A DNA stretch of 8,073 nt from contig JBGAIL010000211.1 of the NCBI GenBank assembly GCA_044225565.1, positions 1 to 8,073 on the forward strand, given 5' to 3'. Positions 5,146 through 8,073 of this stretch are shown piece after piece. The stretch is from CAVXAE01 sp044225565 (GTDB lineage: Bacteria; Pseudomonadota; Gammaproteobacteria; Steroidobacterales; Steroidobacteraceae). Positions within the stretch are counted from its first letter, which is position 1. Each line of letters starts with the position of its first letter. The notes below the pieces were generated by a model. It saw only the letters and a program-made list of their open reading frames with translations. It was not told the origin of the DNA and searched no databases. Made by a program: the position numbers and the translations under genes.

Positions 5146-5676
5146 ATGTTTCGATCCCATGGCAAAGATCGAATCTGGATGCGTGGCGTAGCACTGTGCG
5201 CCATGCTCGCCTGCGCCGCCTTGTACGGATGCGGAGGGGGTGGAGACTCCTCGGAGACCACCCCTCCTCCCCAGTCGGAAAACCCGCCGCCGGATTCCGA
5301 GCCGCAACCCGAGCCCACTCCGGAGCCGGAGCCTGAGCCGGAACCCAGCCCGGAGCCCGAGCCGGGAGAGCCGCAGCCTGAGCCCGAACCCAGTCCCGAG
5401 CCCGAGCCACCCGCTACCGGCGTCGCCACGGTGAGCTGGAATCCGCCCGTCCACAATACGGACGGCAGCGCGCTCACCGATCTCGCGGGCTTCCGCATTT
5501 ACTACGGCACCTCGCGCGAGATCCTCGACCAGGTGGTCGAGCTCACCAACCCCGGCCTCACGAGCTACGTCATCGAGCATCTGCCGCCGGCCACCTGGCA
5601 TTTCGGCGTCAGCGCCTTCACGGTGGACGAAATGGAGAGCGCCCTCTCCGCGCTCAGCAGCAAGACCATCGACTGA
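5146..5676 (+). CDS. FN3-domain lipoprotein with Pro/Glu-rich stalk
   Basis: A 176-aa predicted lipoprotein. Residues 1-28 form a lipoprotein signal peptide (hydrophobic VALCAMLACAAL) ending in the lipobox-like LYGC, with Cys29 as the lipidated residue. Tyr before Gly is unusual. GGGGDSS is a flexible tether. Residues about 40-89 are an almost pure Pro-Glu stretch of repeated PEP/PEPEP units, a stiff charged spacer like those of TonB and other envelope-spanning proteins. Residues 92-176 are an FN3 domain. Aligned by hand without gaps, about 48 of its 85 residues match the FN3 domain of the preceding gene. The likely role is an outer-membrane-anchored binding or matrix protein working with that neighbour. 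The ATG at 5146 follows a GC-rich GGCGGGCGGGCG and lies 24 nt after the previous stop. An ATG at 5179 would also leave a working signal peptide. The PEP units are not a PEP-CTERM signal. Confidence 0.8.
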   Translation: MFRSHGKDRIWMRGVALCAMLACAALYGCGGGGDSSETTPPPQSENPPPDSEPQPEPTPEPEPEPEPSPEPEPGEPQPEPEPSPEPEPPATGVATVSWNPPVHNTDGSALTDLAGFRIYYGTSREILDQVVELTNPGLTSYVIEHLPPATWHFGVSAFTVDEMESALSALSSKTID

Positions 5677-5829
5677 CCGGCCAAGACCGCGCTCCCGCGG
5701 CGCGTCCGTAGAAAGCTGTGCTCCGCTTCACGAAGGGAAGCGCTGAATCTGTCCTGTTTCACAGGTGCAGGCCCCGTGGGATGTTACGGTTATCCCTTAC
5801 GGACATCGCTTTTGCACGGAGCACCACGC
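5677..5829. other. Gap between the lipoprotein and the response regulator genes; no gene seen
   Basis: The gap has short inverted repeats, CGCTTC/GAAGCG (5724-5729 and 5737-5742) and CCTGT/ACAGG (5753-5757 and 5761-5765), but no T-run after either, so no intrinsic terminator is supported. A promoter for the response regulator gene may lie here. I find no convincing -35/-10 pair, and no small gene with its own Shine-Dalgarno. Confidence 0.4.
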
Positions 5830-7226
5830 ATGGCCATTCAGCTGGATCGTTGGGACGGCCCTTATGGGGTTGCCCTGAGCGACGGAAGCGAGCAGGGACG
5901 AGCACAAGGCAGAGACGAGCGCATCCTGCTCGTCGAGGACGTGCCGACCGAAGCGGAGATCACGGTGCGCGAGCTGCGCAAAGGTGGCCTTCCCTTCATC
6001 TGGCGCAGGGTGCAGACCGAGGTCGGCCTGCGGCGCGCCCTTCGGGAGTTCGAACCCACCCTGATCCTCTCCGACTTCACCCTCCCGCAATTCGATGGCC
6101 TGCGTGCGCTCGACATCGCGCACCAGGCCGCGCCGGACACCCCTTTCATCTTCGTCTCGGCCTCCATCGGCGAGGAGCGCGCCATCGATGCCCTGAAGAA
6201 AGGGGCGTCCGACTACGTCCTCAAGAACAACCTCAAACGGCTCGTGCCGGCGGTCTCACGCGCACTCGGCAACGCCGCGAATGCGCAGTCCGGCATCGAG
6301 GTCGCCGCGTCTCCCATTCCAGTCAGCCTGTGGGTGGCGGATCGTCCGCACTCGCCCGGCGGCCACTCCTCGGAAGCCAGGACCATGGAGGACCGCCTCC
6401 GCGAGGCGGTCTCGAAACAGCAGTTCGAGTTGCATTACCAGCCTCGCGTGAGCGTCCACACGCGCCGCATCGAAGGCGTCGAGGCGCTGCTGCGCTGGCG
6501 CGATCCACGCGGCGGGCTGTTGCCGCCAGCGCGTTTCCTGCCGTTGCTCGAGTCAGCCGGCCTGCTCTTCGAGCTCGGGGACTGGATCCTCGAGCAGGTG
6601 GTAAGGACTGCCGCCACTGGGGGCTGCTCGGCTGCCTCCCGTGCGCGTGGCAGTGAACATCTCCGCCTCTCAGTTGCACCGGCCGGAGTTCGCCCAGCGC
6701 ATGTTGCGGCTGACGCAGCCCTGGTCCGCCACGGGCGTGTTCGGGCTCGACATCGAGGTTCCCGAGGCCGCGCTCTTCGGCGACACGCTCGCCGACGTCA
6801 AGAAGCTGAGGCTGCTGCGCACCGCCGGCGTGCGCGTCGCGGTCGACGATTTCGGCTCGGGCCAGTCCTCGCTCGCGCGCTTCACGGACCTGCCCATCGA
6901 TACGCTGAAGATCGATCCGATGCTGGTCCGCCGCCTCACCATCGACCGGGCCTCGCGCACGCTGGTCTCCACCATCATCTCCATGGCCCATGGTCTTTCG
7001 CTGACCGTCACCGCCGAAGGCGTGGAGGACGCGGGAGCAGCTCGAAACGCTGCGCCAGCTTGGCTGCGACCACGCCCAGGGATATCTGCACAGCATGGCG
7101 GTGACGGCGGATGAGCTCAGCGTACTGCTTCGCGAAGGCAAAGGCTGGCTGATGCTGCCTGCCGACAGTGGCAACCTGCCATCCGCCTGGGGCGACCCGC
7201 TCGAGGGCCACGTCAACGCGATCTAG
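5830..7226 (+). pseudogene. REC-EAL response regulator (c-di-GMP phosphodiesterase), reading frame broken in three places
   Basis: Rejoined, this is a protein of about 465 aa. An N-terminal receiver domain (about 31-140: ILLVEDVP, LILSDFTLPQFDG with phospho-acceptor Asp82, Ser110, Lys132) is followed by a linker and an EAL domain that hydrolyses cyclic di-GMP. No GGDEF domain is present. The EAL motifs are all there but in different frames: EALLRW (218-223) in the first; NISASQ, IEVPEAAL, VDDFGSG, TLKID and AEGVED in the fragment from about 6632; and EQLETLRQLGCDHAQGYLHS from 7035 to the TAG at 7224. The breaks are one base missing near 6600-6603, one missing near 6629-6632, and one extra in the GGG at 7033-7035. 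As written, translation from 5830 runs in the wrong frame to a stop at 7104. The ATG at 5830 has GGAG 8 nt upstream; a GTG at 5776 is less likely. Because the metal and catalytic residues are intact, sequencing errors are at least as likely as true gene decay. Confidence 0.8.
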
Positions 7227-8073
7227 CGGTAGGGGTCCGGATAGCCGACGTCGAGTCCCTTGAAGCGCCGATGGATCCACCAGTACTGCTCGGGGATGCG
7301 CCGCACTTCGCTCTCGATGTGGCGGTGGTAGCGCAGCGTGTCCTCGATGGGATCACCGCTCGGGAAATCCTCCAGCGGCGGGTGCAGCACCACCCGGTAT
7401 CCCCGCGCCCGCGGTAGCCGCTCGTGTGAGTAGAACAGCACGGCTGCGCCCGTCATCTGCGCGAGCCTCGAGGTGAAGACGTTCGTCGCCGCGGGGACGC
7501 CGAAGAACGGCACCATTTCGGCGCCCTTCTTGCGATATGCCTGGTCCGGTGCATACCACACGGCTTCGTTGTCCTTCAGCGAGCGGATCATCGTGCGGAT
7601 GTCGTCGCGCAGGATGACCTTCGAAGCGCGCTTGAGTGCGCGGCCGGACCGCCTCGCATGCGCAACGTGCGCGAGCAGTGCGTTCTTCGGAGGTCGGTAC
7701 AGCACATTGACCGGGCGCGTGAAATTCATGATCGAGGCACTGATCTCGAGCGTCGTGAAATGCGCGGTGAGCAGGATGGCTCCCTTGCCGCGCGCCAGCG
7801 CAACCTCGAGATGCTCGAGGCCTTCGACGCGCGAGAGGCCGAGGATGCGCTCTTCCGAGCTCCACCACGTCATGGCTGATTCGCAAAGCGCCATGCCCAG
7901 CGCCTCGAAATGACGACGCACGAGCTGCTCGCGGTCAACCGCATCGAGCTCCGGAAGGCAGAGGCTTATGTTCCGCCGCGCCACCTTCTTGAAGCCCAGC
8001 GGGAGCCGGTACGCCAGGCGACCGATGTTGCGGCCGACCACCATCATGGCCGGATACGGCAGCCGCTCGATGA
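7223..8073 (-). CDS. lpxL: Lipid A biosynthesis (Kdo2-lipid A) acyltransferase, LpxL/HtrB family, 5' end beyond the window
   Basis: An inner-membrane acyltransferase that adds a secondary acyl chain to the lipid A precursor. The catalytic HX4E motif is present as HFTTLE (His96 and Glu101 counted from the Met at 8047). Further family features are LSRVEGLEHL, VLYRPPKNALL, APDQAYRKKGAEMVPFFGVPAATN, and the C-terminal PEQYWWIHRRFK. The frame stays open to the right edge and encodes IERLPYPAMMVVGRNIGRLAYRLP, which is the usual N-terminal region of these enzymes. The Met at 8047 is therefore probably internal and the real start lies outside the window. Which acyl position and chain it uses (LpxL- or LpxM-like) cannot be told from the sequence alone. 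Its stop overlaps that of the convergent REC-EAL gene within one CTAG. No terminator separates the two genes. Confidence 0.9.
   Translation of the reverse strand, partial: IERLPYPAMMVVGRNIGRLAYRLPLGFKKVARRNISLCLPELDAVDREQLVRRHFEALGMALCESAMTWWSSEERILGLSRVEGLEHLEVALARGKGAILLTAHFTTLEISASIMNFTRPVNVLYRPPKNALLAHVAHARRSGRALKRASKVILRDDIRTMIRSLKDNEAVWYAPDQAYRKKGAEMVPFFGVPAATNVFTSRLAQMTGAAVLFYSHERLPRARGYRVVLHPPLEDFPSGDPIEDTLRYHRHIESEVRRIPEQYWWIHRRFKGLDVGYPDPYR

Noticed and set aside
5283..5412. Repeated PEP units in the lipoprotein read as a PEP-CTERM signal
   Set aside because: A PEP-CTERM signal must be C-terminal, followed by a hydrophobic span and basic residues. Here the PEP units are internal and an FN3 domain follows.
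5263..5412. TonB homologue suggested by the Pro/Glu stretch
   Set aside because: There is no N-terminal membrane anchor of TonB type and no TonB C-terminal domain. The protein has a lipobox and an FN3 domain instead.
4168..5601. Minus-strand open frame (477 aa) opposite the Ig/FN3 and lipoprotein genes
   Set aside because: It crosses two real genes, and its Gly/Arg/Leu low complexity mirrors their codons. There is no domain, signal or Shine-Dalgarno support.
5724..5765. Small hairpins in the gap as terminators
   Set aside because: Stems are 5-6 bp and no T-run follows on either strand.
6600..6632. Programmed frameshift in the EAL gene
   Set aside because: Three changes in mixed directions, no slippery heptamer and no downstream pseudoknot that I can see; random indels explain it better.
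6323..7216. Minus-strand open frame (297 aa) opposite the EAL region
   Set aside because: The plus strand carries conserved EAL motifs throughout, and the minus translation has no recognisable family.

Overview
The window is GC-rich, gene-dense DNA from a Gram-negative bacterium. The evidence is a Wza-type outer-membrane export protein, a lipid A acyltransferase, a lipoprotein and an exosortase A/PEP-CTERM locus. That locus type is typical of environmental, biofilm- or floc-forming Pseudomonadota (beta- or gammaproteobacteria). I cannot name a genus.

Left part (1-2440), minus strand. A miniature PEP-CTERM protein of 73 aa (2180-1959) is followed by a perfect 13-bp-stem terminator. Next comes xrtA (1798-239, exosortase A with a fused EpsI domain). 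Its stop overlaps by 4 nt the start of a polysaccharide export protein that runs off the left edge. The small PEP-CTERM gene has a good -24/-12 (sigma-54) promoter match. xrtA has a TATAAT box flanked by a perfect inverted repeat.

Middle part (2441-3975), plus strand. An XrtA-type polysaccharide deacetylase overlaps by 4 nt a TTG-started Sfp-type phosphopantetheinyl transferase. The deacetylase has TATAAT only 11 nt before its ATG, so its mRNA may be leaderless. Together with xrtA and the export gene this is one end of an exopolysaccharide/protein-sorting locus. Exosortase would process PEP-CTERM proteins at the inner membrane, the export and deacetylase proteins would make and modify the polysaccharide, and the transferase could activate an acyl carrier protein encoded elsewhere.

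Right part (4171-7226), plus strand. A secreted Ig-Ig-FN3 protein is followed by a lipoprotein with a Pro/Glu-rich stalk and a closely related FN3 domain. Next is a REC-EAL response regulator, a predicted c-di-GMP phosphodiesterase, whose reading frame is broken at three places as given. It converges on a minus-strand lipid A acyltransferase (lpxL/htrB family) that runs off the right edge. The two stop codons share one CTAG.

The most interesting element is the tiny PEP-CTERM gene. After both ends are processed, only a Trp-rich amphipathic segment of about 17 residues would remain. It sits beside its sorting enzyme and appears to have its own sigma-54 promoter and terminator.
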